Positions 33,794-44,109 of a stretch of 64,000 nucleotides of DNA are shown here, in pieces. The position numbers and the translations under genes are program-made. A model generated the notes under the pieces. That model worked only from the letters and a program-made list of their open reading frames with translations, was not told where the DNA came from and made no database searches. Within the stretch, counting starts at the first letter, position 1, and the number at the start of each line of letters is the position of its first letter. This stretch comes from Streptomyces sp. NBC_00102 (lineage in GTDB: Bacteria > Actinomycetota > Actinomycetes > Streptomycetales > Streptomycetaceae): the NCBI RefSeq assembly GCF_026343115.1, contig NZ_JAPEMC010000001.1, forward strand, positions 3,100,001 through 3,164,000, read 5' to 3'.

Positions 33794-34912
33794 GTGACCG
33801 TTGTGACCGGCGTACCCGACGCAGCCTCCGCGTCCGCGGACGTGCTGCGCACCCTGTTCCACTCGGACCAGGGAGGACATGAGCAGGTCGTCATCTGCCA
33901 GGACCGGGCGAGCGGCCTCAAGGCCGTCATCGCCCTCCACTCCACCGCCCTGGGCCCCGCCCTCGGCGGCACCCGTTTCCACCCGTACGCCACAGAGGCG
34001 GACGCCGTCGCCGACGCGTTGAACCTCGCGCGCGGGATGTCGTACAAGAACGCCATGGCCGGGCTCGACCACGGCGGCGGGAAGGCCGTGGTCATCGGCG
34101 ACCCGGACCTCGTGAAGACCGAGGAACTCCTGCTCGCCTACGGCCGGTTCGTGGCCTCGCTCGGCGGACGGTACGTCACGGCCTGCGACGTCGGTACGTA
34201 CGTCGAGGACATGGACGTCGTCGCCCGAGAATGCCGCTGGACCACCGGGCGTTCCCCCGAGAACGGCGGCGCCGGCGACTCGTCGGTGCTCACCGCGTTC
34301 GGCGTCTTCCAGGGGATGCGCGCCTCGGCCCAGCACCTGTGGGGCGATCCGACCCTGCGCGGCCGGAAGATCGGCATCGCGGGGGTCGGGAAGGTCGGCC
34401 GGCATCTGGTCGCGCACCTGCTCCAGGACGGGGCCGAGGTCGTGATCACGGACGTGCGCGAGGAGTCGGTGCGCCGGATCACCGACGCCCACCCCGAGGT
34501 CACCGTCGCGGCGGACACCGACGCGCTGATCCGCACCGAGGGGCTCGACGTCTACGCCCCGTGCGCGCTCGGCGGCGCGCTGGACGACTCCACCGTGCCG
34601 GTGCTGACGGCGAAGGTGGTGTGCGGTGCGGCCAACAACCAGCTCGCGCACCCGGGGGTGGAGAAGGACCTCGCGGACCGCGCGATCCTCTACGCACCGG
34701 ACTACGTGGTGAACGCCGGCGGCGTGATCCAGGTCGCCGAGGAACTTCACGGTTTCGACTTCGAGCGGGCCAGGGTGAAGACGGCGAAGATCTTCGACAC
34801 CACCCTGGAACTGTTCGCACGTGCGAAGGAGGACGGGATTCCGCCGGCCGCGGCCGCGGACCGGATCGCCGAGCTGAGGATGGCCGGGGCCGGCCGCGCG
34901 CTTCTCGCCTGA
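33794..34912 (+). CDS. vdh: Valine dehydrogenase (Leu/Phe/Val dehydrogenase family)
   Basis: The 372-residue protein matches streptomycete Vdh almost throughout. It has the substrate and catalytic segment ALGGTRF, the Lys residues of [17 protein letters not shown] and the NAD-binding motif GIAGVGKVG. Vdh deaminates valine, leucine and isoleucine to the 2-oxo acids, which supply branched starter units for fatty acids and polyketides. The GTG at 33794 follows GGGAG at 8 bases. The gene is divergent from the 281-residue protein gene; expression in streptomycetes is induced by valine and repressed by ammonium. Confidence 0.95.
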   Translation: MTVVTGVPDAASASADVLRTLFHSDQGGHEQVVICQDRASGLKAVIALHSTALGPALGGTRFHPYATEADAVADALNLARGMSYKNAMAGLDHGGGKAVVIGDPDLVKTEELLLAYGRFVASLGGRYVTACDVGTYVEDMDVVARECRWTTGRSPENGGAGDSSVLTAFGVFQGMRASAQHLWGDPTLRGRKIGIAGVGKVGRHLVAHLLQDGAEVVITDVREESVRRITDAHPEVTVAADTDALIRTEGLDVYAPCALGGALDDSTVPVLTAKVVCGAANNQLAHPGVEKDLADRAILYAPDYVVNAGGVIQVAEELHGFDFERARVKTAKIFDTTLELFARAKEDGIPPAAAADRIAELRMAGAGRALLA

Positions 34913-35233
34913 CCGCTCCCCGCCGGCCGGAGCCGACCGGGGCACGCGCCTCCTCCGGTCGGCGGGGCCCACGGGTCCGGCCGAGAGAAGACTCACGCCG
35001 GTCGGCGGGTCGAACGCCAGGAAGAGGTTAAAATCGCAGTTGACCAGCGAGGACGGAGCTCCTCATTGGTCCTGTACCGAGGCGCAAGACGCGGGCGGCG
35101 TACCGTATGGCCACGGAAGCAGGTACCGTTGAAGCTCTACGGGCACGGACTCTCATCCGAGAGGCCGTCCCGAAACATGAACGCGTGTCAAGACTCTGGG
35201 GCCGTCGAGCCCCGTCACCGAGGGGGTCGAGCC
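34913..35233 (+). promoter_or_regulatory. Upstream region and leader of the DUF3073 gene
   Basis: TAAAAT at 35029-35034 is a good -10-like box and would leave a leader of almost 200 bases. The leader has several short inverted repeats, such as GGGGCC/GGCCCC-like pairs near 35200. No known riboswitch class was recognised. No gene is seen in the rest. Confidence 0.35.
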
Positions 35234-35485
35234 ATGGGGCGCGGCCGGGCAAAGGCCAAGCAGACAAAGGTCGCCCGCCAGCTGAAGTACAGCAGCGGCG
35301 GAACCGACCTGACACGTCTGGCCAATGAGCTGGGCGCATCACCTTCGAGTCAGCCACCGAACGCAGAGCCGTTCGAGGACGACGACGAGGACGATGACCC
35401 GTACGCACAGTACGCGGATCTTTACAACGACGACGAGGACGAGGACGAAGAGTCCGGTCCCTCGTCCCAGCGCCGCGGCGCTTGA
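35234..35485 (+). CDS. DUF3073 family protein
   Basis: The 83-residue protein starts MGRGRAKAKQTKVARQLKY, a very basic segment, and ends in a strongly acidic Asp/Glu tail. This is the conserved DUF3073 layout of actinobacteria, often encoded beside purM. The two oppositely charged halves suggest binding to nucleic acid or a charged partner; the function is unknown. GAGGGGG precedes the ATG. It is followed by a strong terminator and is convergent with purM. Confidence 0.88.
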   Translation: MGRGRAKAKQTKVARQLKYSSGGTDLTRLANELGASPSSQPPNAEPFEDDDEDDDPYAQYADLYNDDEDEDEESGPSSQRRGA

Positions 35486-35501
35486 CCTCGCGCTGACACA
35501 A

Positions 35502-35532
35502 CAACCCGGTCCGGGCCAGTCCCGGACCGGGT
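35502..35532 (+). terminator. Terminator of the DUF3073 gene
   Basis: AACCCGGTCCGGG pairs with CCCGGACCGGGTT around a 5-base loop, 17 bases after the stop. Confidence 0.88.
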
Positions 35533-35759
35533 TCTGTGCTGTCCGGTCACGGTCGGCCGAGGTGTCCGCCTCCATGTGCGGGGTCCCGTGCCCGACGTCC
35601 TGCGGGGGCGGGTGCCACGGCACCTCCAGGTGTCCGCCGGGTGACCGCGGGATGTCCCTGGGGAATCCACGGCCGTACGGCCCTGCCGGGGCCGCTGCCG
35701 GGCCGGGCGGGCGAGCCGTGTCGCCTGCCCCGCCCCGTACAGCGTCGTGCCAGGTGTGA

Positions 35760-36833
35760 TCAGCGGGCGTAGTCGCCGGTCAGCTCGGCGCCCGTGGTGT
35801 GGTCGCCGCGCTCGGTGATCTCACCGGCGACCCAGGAGTCGACCCCTCGGTCGGCCAGCGTCGTCAGGGCCACGTCCACGGAGTCCGCCGGGACGATCGC
35901 GATCATGCCGACGCCCATGTTCAGCGTCTTCTCCAGCTCCAGCCGCTCGACGTTGCCGGCCTTGCCGACCAGGTCGAACACCGCGCCCGGGGTCCAGGTG
36001 GACCGGTCGACCGTGGCGTGCAGCCCGTCCGGGACGACCCGGGCCAGGTTGTTGGCGAGGCCGCCGCCGGTGACGTGGCTGAAGCCGTGCACCTCGGTCG
36101 TACGGGTGAGGGCGAGGCAGTCCAGCGAGTAGATCCGGGTGGGCTCCAGGAGCTCCTCGCCGAGGGTCCGGCCGAACTCCTCCACCTGGCGGTCCAGGGT
36201 CCAGCCGGCCCGGTCGAACACCACGTGGCGCACGAGCGAGTACCCGTTGGAGTGAAGACCGGACGAGGCCATGGCGATGACCGCGTCACCCTTGCGGATG
36301 CGCTCGGGACCGAGCAGGCGGTCGGCCTCGACCACGCCCGTACCCGCGCCGGCGACGTCGAAGTCGTCCGGGCCGAGGAGTCCGGGGTGCTCGGCCGTCT
36401 CGCCGCCGACGAGGGAGCAGCCGGCGAGGACACAGCCCTCGGCAATGCCCTTCACGATCGCCGCGACACGCTCGGGATGCACCTTGCCGACGCAGATGTA
36501 GTCGGTCATGAAGAGCGGTTCGGCACCGCAGACGACGAGGTCGTCGACGACCATGCCCACCAGGTCGTGGCCGATGGTGTCGTAGACGCCCATCTGCCGC
36601 GCCAGGTCGACCTTCGTGCCGACGCCGTCGGTGGCGGAGGCCAGCAGCGGGCGCTCGTAGCGCTTGAGGGCGGAGGCGTCGAAGAGTCCGGCGAATCCGC
36701 CGAGCCCACCGAGACCCTCGGTCTCGGGGCGCTTCGTCTTCTTCACCCACTGCTTCATCAGCTCGACCGCGCGGTCGCCGGCCTCGATGTCGACGCCGGC
36801 CGCAGCGTAGGAAGCACCTGTTGTCTCAGACAT
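35760..36833 (-). CDS. purM: Phosphoribosylformylglycinamidine cyclo-ligase (AIR synthetase)
   Basis: The 357-residue PurM is full length. It closes FGAM to aminoimidazole ribonucleotide with ATP, the fifth step of de novo purine synthesis. Family motifs include ATDGVGTK, the metal-binding GHDLVGMVVDDL and LVGGETAEHPG, plus SGLHSNGYSLVR. It lies 57 bases after purF on the same strand and is probably co-transcribed with it. Confidence 0.97.
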   Translation of the reverse strand: MSETTGASYAAAGVDIEAGDRAVELMKQWVKKTKRPETEGLGGLGGFAGLFDASALKRYERPLLASATDGVGTKVDLARQMGVYDTIGHDLVGMVVDDLVVCGAEPLFMTDYICVGKVHPERVAAIVKGIAEGCVLAGCSLVGGETAEHPGLLGPDDFDVAGAGTGVVEADRLLGPERIRKGDAVIAMASSGLHSNGYSLVRHVVFDRAGWTLDRQVEEFGRTLGEELLEPTRIYSLDCLALTRTTEVHGFSHVTGGGLANNLARVVPDGLHATVDRSTWTPGAVFDLVGKAGNVERLELEKTLNMGVGMIAIVPADSVDVALTTLADRGVDSWVAGEITERGDHTTGAELTGDYAR

Positions 36834-36890
36834 TGCCCGGGATCTTTCGTGTGGGAATACGGGGCTGGAGGAAACGCCGGTCGGTCCGGG

Positions 36891-38417
36891 TCACGGACGA
36901 CGCAGCGCGTCGGCCGCCGCGGTGGCGGCGGGGCCGGCGGCCAGCTCGGTCTCCAGCAGCTGCTTGCCGAGCAGCTCCGGGTCCGGGAGCTCCATCGGGT
37001 ATTCACCGTCGAAGCAGGCGCGGCAGAGATTGGGCTTCTGGATCGTCGTCGCCTCGATCATCCCGTCGAGCGAGATGTAGGAGAGCGAGTCGGCGCCCAT
37101 GGACGTGGCGATCTCGTCGACCGTCATGCCGTTGGCGATGAGCTCGGCGCGGGTCGCGAAGTCGATGCCGAAGAAGCAGGGCCACTTGACCGGCGGGGAC
37201 GAGATCCGGATGTGGATCTCGGCGGCACCGGCCTCGCGGAGCATCCGGACCAGCGCGCGCTGAGTGTTGCCGCGGACGATCGAGTCGTCCACGACCACCA
37301 GGCGCTTGCCCTTGATGACTTCCTTGAGCGGGTTCAGCTTCAGTCGGATGCCCAGCTGACGGATGGTCTGCGACGGCTGGATGAAGGTCCGCCCGACGTA
37401 GGCGTTCTTGACCAGACCCGCGCCGAACGGGATTCCGCTGGCCTCGGCGTAACCGATCGCGGCGGGGGTGCCGGACTCCGGTGTCGCTATGACCAGATCC
37501 GCCTCGACGGGGGCCTCGGCGGCGAGGCGCCGGCCCATCTCGACGCGGGAGAGGTAGACGTTCCGCCCGGCGATGTCGGTGTCGGGGCGGGCCAGGTAAA
37601 CGTACTCGAAGACGCAGCCCTTGGGCTTCGCTTCCGCGAAGCGGGAAGAGCGCAGACCGTTCTGGTCGATGGCGACGAGCTCGCCCGGCTCGATCTCGCG
37701 GACGTAGCTGGCGCCGCAGATGTCGAGGGCGGCGGACTCCGACGCGACGACCCAGCCGCGCTCCAGGCGTCCGAGGACGAGCGGGCGGATGCCCTGCGGG
37801 TCCCTGGCCGCGTAGAGGGTGTGCTCGTCCATGAAGACCAGCGAGAAGGCACCGCGGACCTGGGGAAGCACCTTGGTGGCGGCTTCCTCGATGGTGAGCG
37901 GCTTGCCCTCGTCGTCGGTCTGCTCGGCGAGAAGCGCGGTCACGAGATCGGTGTCGTTGGTCGCGGCGACCTGGGTGGAGCGACCGTTCTTGCGCGGCAG
38001 GTCGGCGACCATCTCCGCGAGACGGGCCGTGTTGACCAGGTTGCCGTTGTGGCCGAGGGCGATCGAGCCGTGCGCGGTGGCACGGAACGTCGGCTGCGCG
38101 TTCTCCCACACCGAGGCGCCGGTGGTGGAGTAGCGGGCATGACCGACCGCGATATGGCCCTGGAGCGACCCCAGAGACGTTTCGTCGAAGACTTGCGAGA
38201 CCAGTCCCATGTCCTTGAAGACCAGGATCTGGGACCCGTTGCTCACTGCGATGCCCGCGGACTCCTGTCCACGGTGCTGCAGGGCATACAGTCCGAAATA
38301 GGTGAGCTTGGCGACCTCTTCGCCGGGAGCCCAGACACCGAAGACGCCGCAAGCGTCCTGGGGGCCCTTCTCGCCGGGGAGCAGGTCGTGGTTGAGTCGT
38401 CCATCACCACGAGGCAC
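36891..38417 (-). CDS. purF: Amidophosphoribosyltransferase
   Basis: The 508-residue PurF makes phosphoribosylamine from PRPP and glutamine, the first committed step of purine synthesis. The glutamine-hydrolysing Cys23 follows a short propeptide (DACGVFGVW), and the PRPP-binding loop VVDDSIVRGNT is present. Four Cys residues near the C-terminus fit the Fe-S cluster of the Bacillus-type enzyme. The GTG at 38417 was chosen because it gives the normal propeptide length; the long upstream frame has no family similarity. purM follows downstream. Confidence 0.96.
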   Translation of the reverse strand: MPRGDGRLNHDLLPGEKGPQDACGVFGVWAPGEEVAKLTYFGLYALQHRGQESAGIAVSNGSQILVFKDMGLVSQVFDETSLGSLQGHIAVGHARYSTTGASVWENAQPTFRATAHGSIALGHNGNLVNTARLAEMVADLPRKNGRSTQVAATNDTDLVTALLAEQTDDEGKPLTIEEAATKVLPQVRGAFSLVFMDEHTLYAARDPQGIRPLVLGRLERGWVVASESAALDICGASYVREIEPGELVAIDQNGLRSSRFAEAKPKGCVFEYVYLARPDTDIAGRNVYLSRVEMGRRLAAEAPVEADLVIATPESGTPAAIGYAEASGIPFGAGLVKNAYVGRTFIQPSQTIRQLGIRLKLNPLKEVIKGKRLVVVDDSIVRGNTQRALVRMLREAGAAEIHIRISSPPVKWPCFFGIDFATRAELIANGMTVDEIATSMGADSLSYISLDGMIEATTIQKPNLCRACFDGEYPMELPDPELLGKQLLETELAAGPAATAAADALRRP

Positions 38418-38453
38418 GCCACCGAGTGTAGGCGAGGTCGACCACTGGTCCGA
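38418..38453 (-). promoter_or_regulatory. Candidate leaderless promoter of purF
   Basis: On the minus strand TACACT ends 7 bases before the GTG, and TTCGGA lies 18 bases further upstream. No good ribosome binding site precedes the GTG. Together this suggests transcription starting at the GTG. Confidence 0.45.
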
Positions 38454-39229
38454 ATTGGGTACGGGCCCCGCACCGATGACCGGAGCCGCCCGGACGTGCG
38501 CGGACGCCGGGAGGGAAGTCCATTTCCGGGGATCCCACCGATCACCGGCAGTGATCATCGTTACGCCCCGAACGGTGATCCCCGGAGTGCGCAACCGCCG
38601 GATCCCAGCGCTGCGGCCCATCCCGGCCGGTGGCGGGGCCGGTGGGGGCGTCGGGGGCCGACTCCCTCCGTTGCTCTGGGTGAAGCGGGGCCGGGCGCGT
38701 CGGGAGAGTCCGCCGGGCCGTCCGTTCCGTGGCGAGCCTCACACTGCGCGGCCCGCGCGACGGACCCCGCAGGCGGCCCCGGCGCTCCGAACGGCACATT
38801 CCGTCCGCATACCGGTACGCAAGTCCGTACAGCGAGACGCTCGTTGACACGACCACGACCAGGCGGCAGGCTCCAGGGCCATGCAGCCCCTCGGTGATCC
38901 CTCGGTCACGCTCGTGGAGCGCCGCCACGTCGATCTGGGACGCCTGGCGAGCGCCATCTGTCGCTGCTCCTGAGCCCCTGAGCTCCTGATCCACCGGCCC
39001 GCCGCGAGCCTGCCGCGGTCCGCGCCGCGTCGCGGGTCCCCCGGCCACGCCGCGCCCCGGCCACCCGCCTTTTCCGTGAGCCGTGCAGCCGGACGTCCGT
39101 GCCTCCGCGCGCAGTGGTCCGGCTGCTCCACGGTCCGCTTCCCGTCTGCTTCCCGCCCGTTCCCGCCCGGATACGGGTGCGCTTCGGCGCATCCGGCCGC
39201 CCTGCGGGGACCCCGTGCCCGGAGTCACC
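38454..39229. other. Intergenic region between purF and the sulfatase gene
   Basis: About 780 bases. Long open frames exist on both strands, but their products are Arg/Pro/Ala-rich without motifs and none has a matching ribosome binding site. A patch near 38800-38900 is less G+C-rich. Nothing definite is seen. Confidence 0.45.
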
Positions 39230-40753
39230 ATGTCTTCCGCCCAGAACCCCCGGCCCGCTTCCGCCACCCCCGGACCGACCGAGCCCGCCGCCGGGCCCGC
39301 AGCCGCCGGACCGTCCGGCCCCCTCTCGCGCCGCGCCTTCGGCACCGCGGTCGGCGCGACCGCCGCCACCGCGGCAGTGGGCCTTTCGGCCGCACCCGCG
39401 TCCGCCGCGCCGTCCGCCGCCCAGCAGAAGCCCGACGCGCGGGAGAAGCCCTTCCGGGCCGCGCGCGGCAAGCACTCCCGCCGCCCCAACATCCTGTTCA
39501 TCCTCGGCGACGACCTCGGCTGGGCGGACCTCTCCTCGTACGGCGCCCCGCACATCAAGACGCCCCACCTGGACCGCCTCGGCCGTCAGGGCGTGCGGTT
39601 CACCGACGCGTACGCGGGCTCCGCCACCTGCTCGCCCACCCGCTTCAGCCTCTACACCGGCCGCTACCCGGGGCGCACCGCGGGCGGACTGGCGGAGCCG
39701 ATCGCCGACCGGTCGGTGGGCCTGGAGCCGACCCACCCGACGCTCGCCTCGCTGCTGCGCGGCTCCGGGTACGCCACCGCGCTGATCGGCAAGTGGCACT
39801 GCGGCTACCTTCCGGACTACAGCCCCACCAAGTCGGGCTGGGACGAGTTCTTCGGCAACTTCGGCGGGGCGCTGGAGTACTACTCCAAGCTCGGTCTCGG
39901 CGGCGAGTACGACCTCTTCGAGGGCGACGCCGAGTACAAGGACCTGCGCTACTACACGCGCATCCTCACCGAGCGGGCGAGCGAGTACGTCCAGCGCGAC
40001 CACGACAAGCCGTGGCTGCTGAACCTCAACTTCACCACCCCGCACTGGCCGTGGATCGCGGACGGCGACACGGAGGAGAGCGCGGAGGTCGTCCGGAAGA
40101 TCAAGGCGGGCAATCCCGCTGCCCTCTTCCACAACGACGGCGGATCGGTGGAGAAGTACAAGGAGATGGTCGAGGACCTCGACCGTTCGGTCGGAAAGGT
40201 GCTCGACGCGCTGAAGAAGTCCGGGCAGGAGGAGGACACCCTGGTCTTCTTCGCCAGTGACAACGGCGGCGAGCGCTTCTCCTACCAGTGGCCGCTCTCC
40301 GGCAACAAGAGCTCGCTCCAGGAGGGCGGCATCCGGGTTCCGGCCGTACTGCGCTGGCCGGCCCGGATCGACCCGGGCCAGGTCAGTGACCTGCCGGTCT
40401 TCTCGCCGGACTGGACCGCGACCCTGCTGGAGATCGCGGGCGCCCGACCGGCCCCCGCGTACCCGCTGGACGGCACCAGCCTCGGCGGCTACCTGCTGCG
40501 GGACGAGAAGGTGCCGGAGCGCGAACTGTTCTGGCGGGTGCGCGGCGAGCGCGCGGTGCGCCGGGGCGACTGGAAGTACTACCGGGGCAAGACCGGCGCC
40601 GACCAGCTCTTCAACCTGCGCGAGGACCAGCGGGAGCAGGCGAACCGGGCCGCCGAGGAGCCGGAGTTGCTGGCGGAGCTGCGGGCGTTCTGGGAGCGGA
40701 CCGACGCGGAGCTGCTGCCGTACCCGGCGAGCACGGGCACCTCACCGTTCTGA
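39230..40753 (+). CDS. Tat-exported sulfatase (formylglycine type)
   Basis: The 507-residue protein has a twin-arginine signal (SRRAFGTAVGATAATAAVG) and a complete arylsulfatase domain. Metal-binding Asp residues are in GDDLGWADLS. The active-site motif is CSPTR with Cys134, which must be converted to formylglycine by a separate enzyme not in this window. Other parts of the site are GKWHCG and ASDNGGE. The substrate, probably a sulfated sugar or aryl sulfate, is unknown. The ATG follows GGAG at 6 bases. Folded export through Tat would fit modification in the cytoplasm. Confidence 0.9.
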   Translation: MSSAQNPRPASATPGPTEPAAGPAAAGPSGPLSRRAFGTAVGATAATAAVGLSAAPASAAPSAAQQKPDAREKPFRAARGKHSRRPNILFILGDDLGWADLSSYGAPHIKTPHLDRLGRQGVRFTDAYAGSATCSPTRFSLYTGRYPGRTAGGLAEPIADRSVGLEPTHPTLASLLRGSGYATALIGKWHCGYLPDYSPTKSGWDEFFGNFGGALEYYSKLGLGGEYDLFEGDAEYKDLRYYTRILTERASEYVQRDHDKPWLLNLNFTTPHWPWIADGDTEESAEVVRKIKAGNPAALFHNDGGSVEKYKEMVEDLDRSVGKVLDALKKSGQEEDTLVFFASDNGGERFSYQWPLSGNKSSLQEGGIRVPAVLRWPARIDPGQVSDLPVFSPDWTATLLEIAGARPAPAYPLDGTSLGGYLLRDEKVPERELFWRVRGERAVRRGDWKYYRGKTGADQLFNLREDQREQANRAAEEPELLAELRAFWERTDAELLPYPASTGTSPF

Positions 40754-40801
40754 GCCGTGACCCCGGCGCGGGGCCCCGGCCCGCCGCACCCCACAGGGCC
40801 C

Positions 40802-40838
40802 GTCCCGCCGCCCGTACCTGACACCGGGCGGCGGGACG
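40802..40838. terminator. Bidirectional hairpin between convergent genes
   Basis: GTCCCGCCGCCCG pairs with CGGGCGGCGGGAC around a 10-base loop. It lies between the sulfatase stop and the stop of the converging gene and may end both transcripts. Confidence 0.8.
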
Positions 40839-40861
40839 TCCTCCCCGCTCAGCCCCGCTGC

Positions 40862-41665
40862 TCAGCCCATCAGCGGCAGCAGCCCCGAGAGATCGGCCCG
40901 TTCCCCGCTCGCGGAGATCCGCGCCGCCTCCCGCTCGTCGGCCCAGCCGGCCCGTCCGGTGGCGAGCCGGATCCAGGTGAGCGGGTCGGTCTCCACGACG
41001 TTGGGGGGCGTACCGCGGGTGTGCTGGGGCCCGCCGATGCACTGGACCACCGCGAACGGCGGTACGCGTACCTCCACCGAGCCGCCGGCCGCCCGTTCGG
41101 CGAGGGCGTCCGCGAGCAGCCGGGTGGCGGCGGCCAGGGCCTGCCGGTCGTACGGGATGTCCAGGCCGGTCGCCGCGTTGAGGTCGTCCGTGTGCGCGAC
41201 CAGCTCGACGGTCCGGGTGACCAGGTAGTCTCCGAGCCGCATCGAGCCGGTGCGGGTCGACAGCAGCCGCTCGGGGCCGGCCGGGACCACCACCGCCTCG
41301 AAACGGGCCGCGACCTCCTCGTACAGGGCAGGCAGGTCGGGGTGGGCGGCGGCGAGGGCGTGGGTGTCCTCGTCGATCTGCCCGGCCCGCACCGCCATCG
41401 AGAACGGCCACTGGACCGGGGTCAGTTCCGGCTTCGCGCCGCGCGGCTCCGGCAGCTCCAGGTTCCGGGAGACGGCCGAGAGCGCTGCCGTGATGTGAAC
41501 GGCCAGCTCCCGCACGGTCCAGTCGCCGAGCCGGGTGGGCAGCGCCAGCTGATCGGCGGTCAGCCCCGCCACCGCCCGCCCGACCTGCGCGAATTGGGCC
41601 AGCACGGCGGTCCTGGTGCGGTCGGGGTCGTAGCGGCGGGCACGCTTGCGGGTCGTCGGCGGCAT
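40862..41665 (-). CDS. Mycothiol-dependent maleylpyruvate isomerase-family protein
   Basis: The 267-residue protein has an N-terminal DinB/MDMPI domain, recognised by PTRLGDWTVRELAVHI, with a metal-ligand His, and a C-terminal sterol-carrier-like MDMPI domain (about 180-260). Enzymes of this family use mycothiol, the thiol of actinobacteria, for isomerisation or detoxification. The exact reaction is not predictable. The ATG at 41665 was chosen by family N-terminus; a TACGCT box 7 bases before it hints at a leaderless transcript. Confidence 0.8.
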   Translation of the reverse strand: MPPTTRKRARRYDPDRTRTAVLAQFAQVGRAVAGLTADQLALPTRLGDWTVRELAVHITAALSAVSRNLELPEPRGAKPELTPVQWPFSMAVRAGQIDEDTHALAAAHPDLPALYEEVAARFEAVVVPAGPERLLSTRTGSMRLGDYLVTRTVELVAHTDDLNAATGLDIPYDRQALAAATRLLADALAERAAGGSVEVRVPPFAVVQCIGGPQHTRGTPPNVVETDPLTWIRLATGRAGWADEREAARISASGERADLSGLLPLMG

Positions 41666-41801
41666 GACGACGAGCGTACGGCTCCGAGGGGCGTCGGACA
41701 CCGGATACCCCGGGGCCCGCACCGGCCGGTTCCGGCAGTCCCCGGGTACGCCCGCCAGAGCCCGTGGGGGGGGGAGACGGCCCGACCGCCCCGGAACAGC
41801 G

Positions 41802-41834
41802 CGATGCCCCCGCCCGGACCGGACGGGGGCATCG
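41802..41834 (-). terminator. Terminator of the purSQL operon
   Basis: CGATGCCCCCG pairs with CGGGGGCATCG around an 11-base loop, about 25 bases beyond the purL stop. Confidence 0.75.
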
Positions 41835-41859
41835 GCGTACGTACTGCCGAGGGGGAAGA

Positions 41860-44109
41860 TCAGGCGAGGAGCGCCGGGATCGTTCCCTCGTGGGCGGTCC
41901 GCAGCTCGCTCAGCGGGATGCTGAACTCACCCTGGACCTCGACCTCGTCGCCGTCCACGACACCGATGCGGGTGACGGGCAGACCGCGCGCCCCGCACAT
42001 GTCGTTGAAGCGGAGCTCCTCGCTGCGCGGCACGGAGACGATCGCGCGCCCGGCCGACTCGGAGAAGAGGAAGGTGAACGCGTCCAGACCGTCCGGGACG
42101 ACCAGCCGGGCACCCTGACCGCCGCGCAGGCAGGACTCGGTGACCGCCTGGACGAGACCGCCGTCGGACAGGTCGTGCGCGGCGTCGATCATGCCGTCGC
42201 GCGAGGCGGAGATCAGGATCTCGGCCAGCAGCTTCTCGCGGCCCAGGTCGACCTTGGGCGGCATGCCGCCGAGGTGCTGGTGGACGACCTCGGACCAGGC
42301 CGAGCCGCCGAACTCCTCGTGCGTGTCGCCGAGCAGGTAGAGCAGCTGCCCCTCCTGCGCGAACGCGACCGGGGTACGCCGGGTGACGTCGTCGATCACA
42401 CCGAGCACGGCCACGACCGGCGTCGGGTGGATCGCGGTGTCACCGGTCTGGTTGTACAGCGAGACGTTGCCGCCGGTGACCGGGGTGCCCAGCTCCAGGC
42501 AGCCGTCCGCGAGACCGCGGGTGGCCTCGGCGAACTGCCACATGACGTCCGGGTCCTCGGGCGAACCGAAGTTCAGGCAGTCCGAGATCGCGAGCGGCTT
42601 GGCACCCGAGGCGGCGACATTGCGGTACGACTCCGCCAGCGCGAGCTGCGCACCGGTGTAGGGGTCGAGCTTCGCGTAGCGGCCGTTGCCGTCGGTCGCC
42701 ATGGCCACGCCGAGGTTGGTCTCCTCGTCGATGCGGACCATGCCGGCGTCCTCGGGCATCGCGAGCACGGTGTTGCCCTGCACGAACCGGTCGTACTGGT
42801 CCGTGATCCACGACTTCGACGCCTGGTTCGGCGAGGAGACGAGCTGGAGCACCTGCGCGCGCAGTTCGTCGCCGTTCGCCGGGCGGGCCAGCTTGCCGGC
42901 GTCGTCGGCCTGGAGCGCGTCCTGCCACTCCGGGCGGGCGAACGGGCGGTGGTAGGTCGGGCCCTCGTGGGCGACGGACCGCGGCGGAACGTCCACGATC
43001 TGCTCGCCGTGCCAGAAGATCTCCAGCTGGGAACCCTCGGTCACCTCACCGATGACGGTGGCGATGACGTCCCACTTCTCGCAGATCTCCAGGAAGCGGT
43101 CCACGTGCTGCGGCTCGACGATCGCGCACATGCGCTCCTGCGACTCGCTCATGAGGATTTCCTCGGGCGAGAGGGAGGAGTCGCGCAGCGGCACGGTGTC
43201 CAGCTCGACGCGCATGCCGCCGGAACCGGCGGAGGCGAGCTCGGACGTGGCGCAGGAGAGCCCAGCGCCGCCGAGGTCCTGGATGCCCGCGACGAGCTTC
43301 TCCTTGAAGATCTCCAGGGTGCACTCGATGAGGAGCTTCTCCTGGAACGGGTCGCCGACCTGCACCGCGGGGCGCTTGGCGGGGCCGGTCGACTCGAAGG
43401 TCTCGGACGCGAGGACCGAGACGCCGCCGATGCCGTCGCCGCCGGTGCGGGCACCGTAGAGGATGACCTTGTTGCCGGGGCCGGAGGCCTGGGCGAGGTG
43501 GATGTCCTCGTGCTTCATCACGCCGATGCAGCCGGCGTTGACGAGCGGGTTGCCCTGGTAGCAGGCGTCGAAGACGACCTCGCCGCCGATGTTCGGCAGG
43601 CCGAGGCAGTTGCCGTAGCCGCCGATGCCCGCGACGACGCCCGGCAGGACGCGCTTGGTGTCGGGGTGGTCGGCCGCGCCGAAGCGCAGCGGGTCGACGA
43701 CCGCGATCGGGCGGGCACCCATGGCGAGGATGTCGCGGACGATACCGCCGACGCCGGTCGCCGCGCCCTGGTAGGGCTCGATGTACGACGGGTGGTTGTG
43801 CGACTCGACCTTGAAGGTGACCGCGTAACCCTGGCCGACGTCGACCACACCGGCGTTCTCGCCGATGCCGACGAGCATCGCGTCGTTGGCGGGGACCTTC
43901 TCGCCGAACTGCTTGAGGTGGACCTTGCTGCTCTTGTAGGAGCAGTGCTCGGACCACATCACGGAGTACATGGCGAGCTCGGCACCGGTGGGACGGCGGC
44001 CCAGGATCTCGCGGATGCGGGCGTACTCGTCCTCCTTGAGGCCGAGTTCCTTCCAGGGCTGTCCGGCGTCCGGGGTCTCGGCCGCGTGCTTGACCGTATC
44101 CAGGCTCAT
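41860..44109 (-). CDS. purL: FGAM synthase large subunit PurL (small type)
   Basis: The 749-residue PurL is the short type that works with separate PurQ and PurS. It converts FGAR to FGAM with ATP and ammonia from PurQ, the fourth step of the pathway. Typical segments are [21 protein letters not shown] (here [10 protein letters not shown]) and AHDLSDGGL. The ATG overlaps the purQ stop (ATGA), showing translational coupling within purSQL. Confidence 0.97.
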   Translation of the reverse strand: MSLDTVKHAAETPDAGQPWKELGLKEDEYARIREILGRRPTGAELAMYSVMWSEHCSYKSSKVHLKQFGEKVPANDAMLVGIGENAGVVDVGQGYAVTFKVESHNHPSYIEPYQGAATGVGGIVRDILAMGARPIAVVDPLRFGAADHPDTKRVLPGVVAGIGGYGNCLGLPNIGGEVVFDACYQGNPLVNAGCIGVMKHEDIHLAQASGPGNKVILYGARTGGDGIGGVSVLASETFESTGPAKRPAVQVGDPFQEKLLIECTLEIFKEKLVAGIQDLGGAGLSCATSELASAGSGGMRVELDTVPLRDSSLSPEEILMSESQERMCAIVEPQHVDRFLEICEKWDVIATVIGEVTEGSQLEIFWHGEQIVDVPPRSVAHEGPTYHRPFARPEWQDALQADDAGKLARPANGDELRAQVLQLVSSPNQASKSWITDQYDRFVQGNTVLAMPEDAGMVRIDEETNLGVAMATDGNGRYAKLDPYTGAQLALAESYRNVAASGAKPLAISDCLNFGSPEDPDVMWQFAEATRGLADGCLELGTPVTGGNVSLYNQTGDTAIHPTPVVAVLGVIDDVTRRTPVAFAQEGQLLYLLGDTHEEFGGSAWSEVVHQHLGGMPPKVDLGREKLLAEILISASRDGMIDAAHDLSDGGLVQAVTESCLRGGQGARLVVPDGLDAFTFLFSESAGRAIVSVPRSEELRFNDMCGARGLPVTRIGVVDGDEVEVQGEFSIPLSELRTAHEGTIPALLA

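Noticed and set aside
38542..39558. Open frames between purF and the sulfatase gene, and overlapping the latter
   Set aside because: No ribosome binding site, no motif, composition typical of non-coding high-G+C DNA; the sulfatase frame is clearly the real one.
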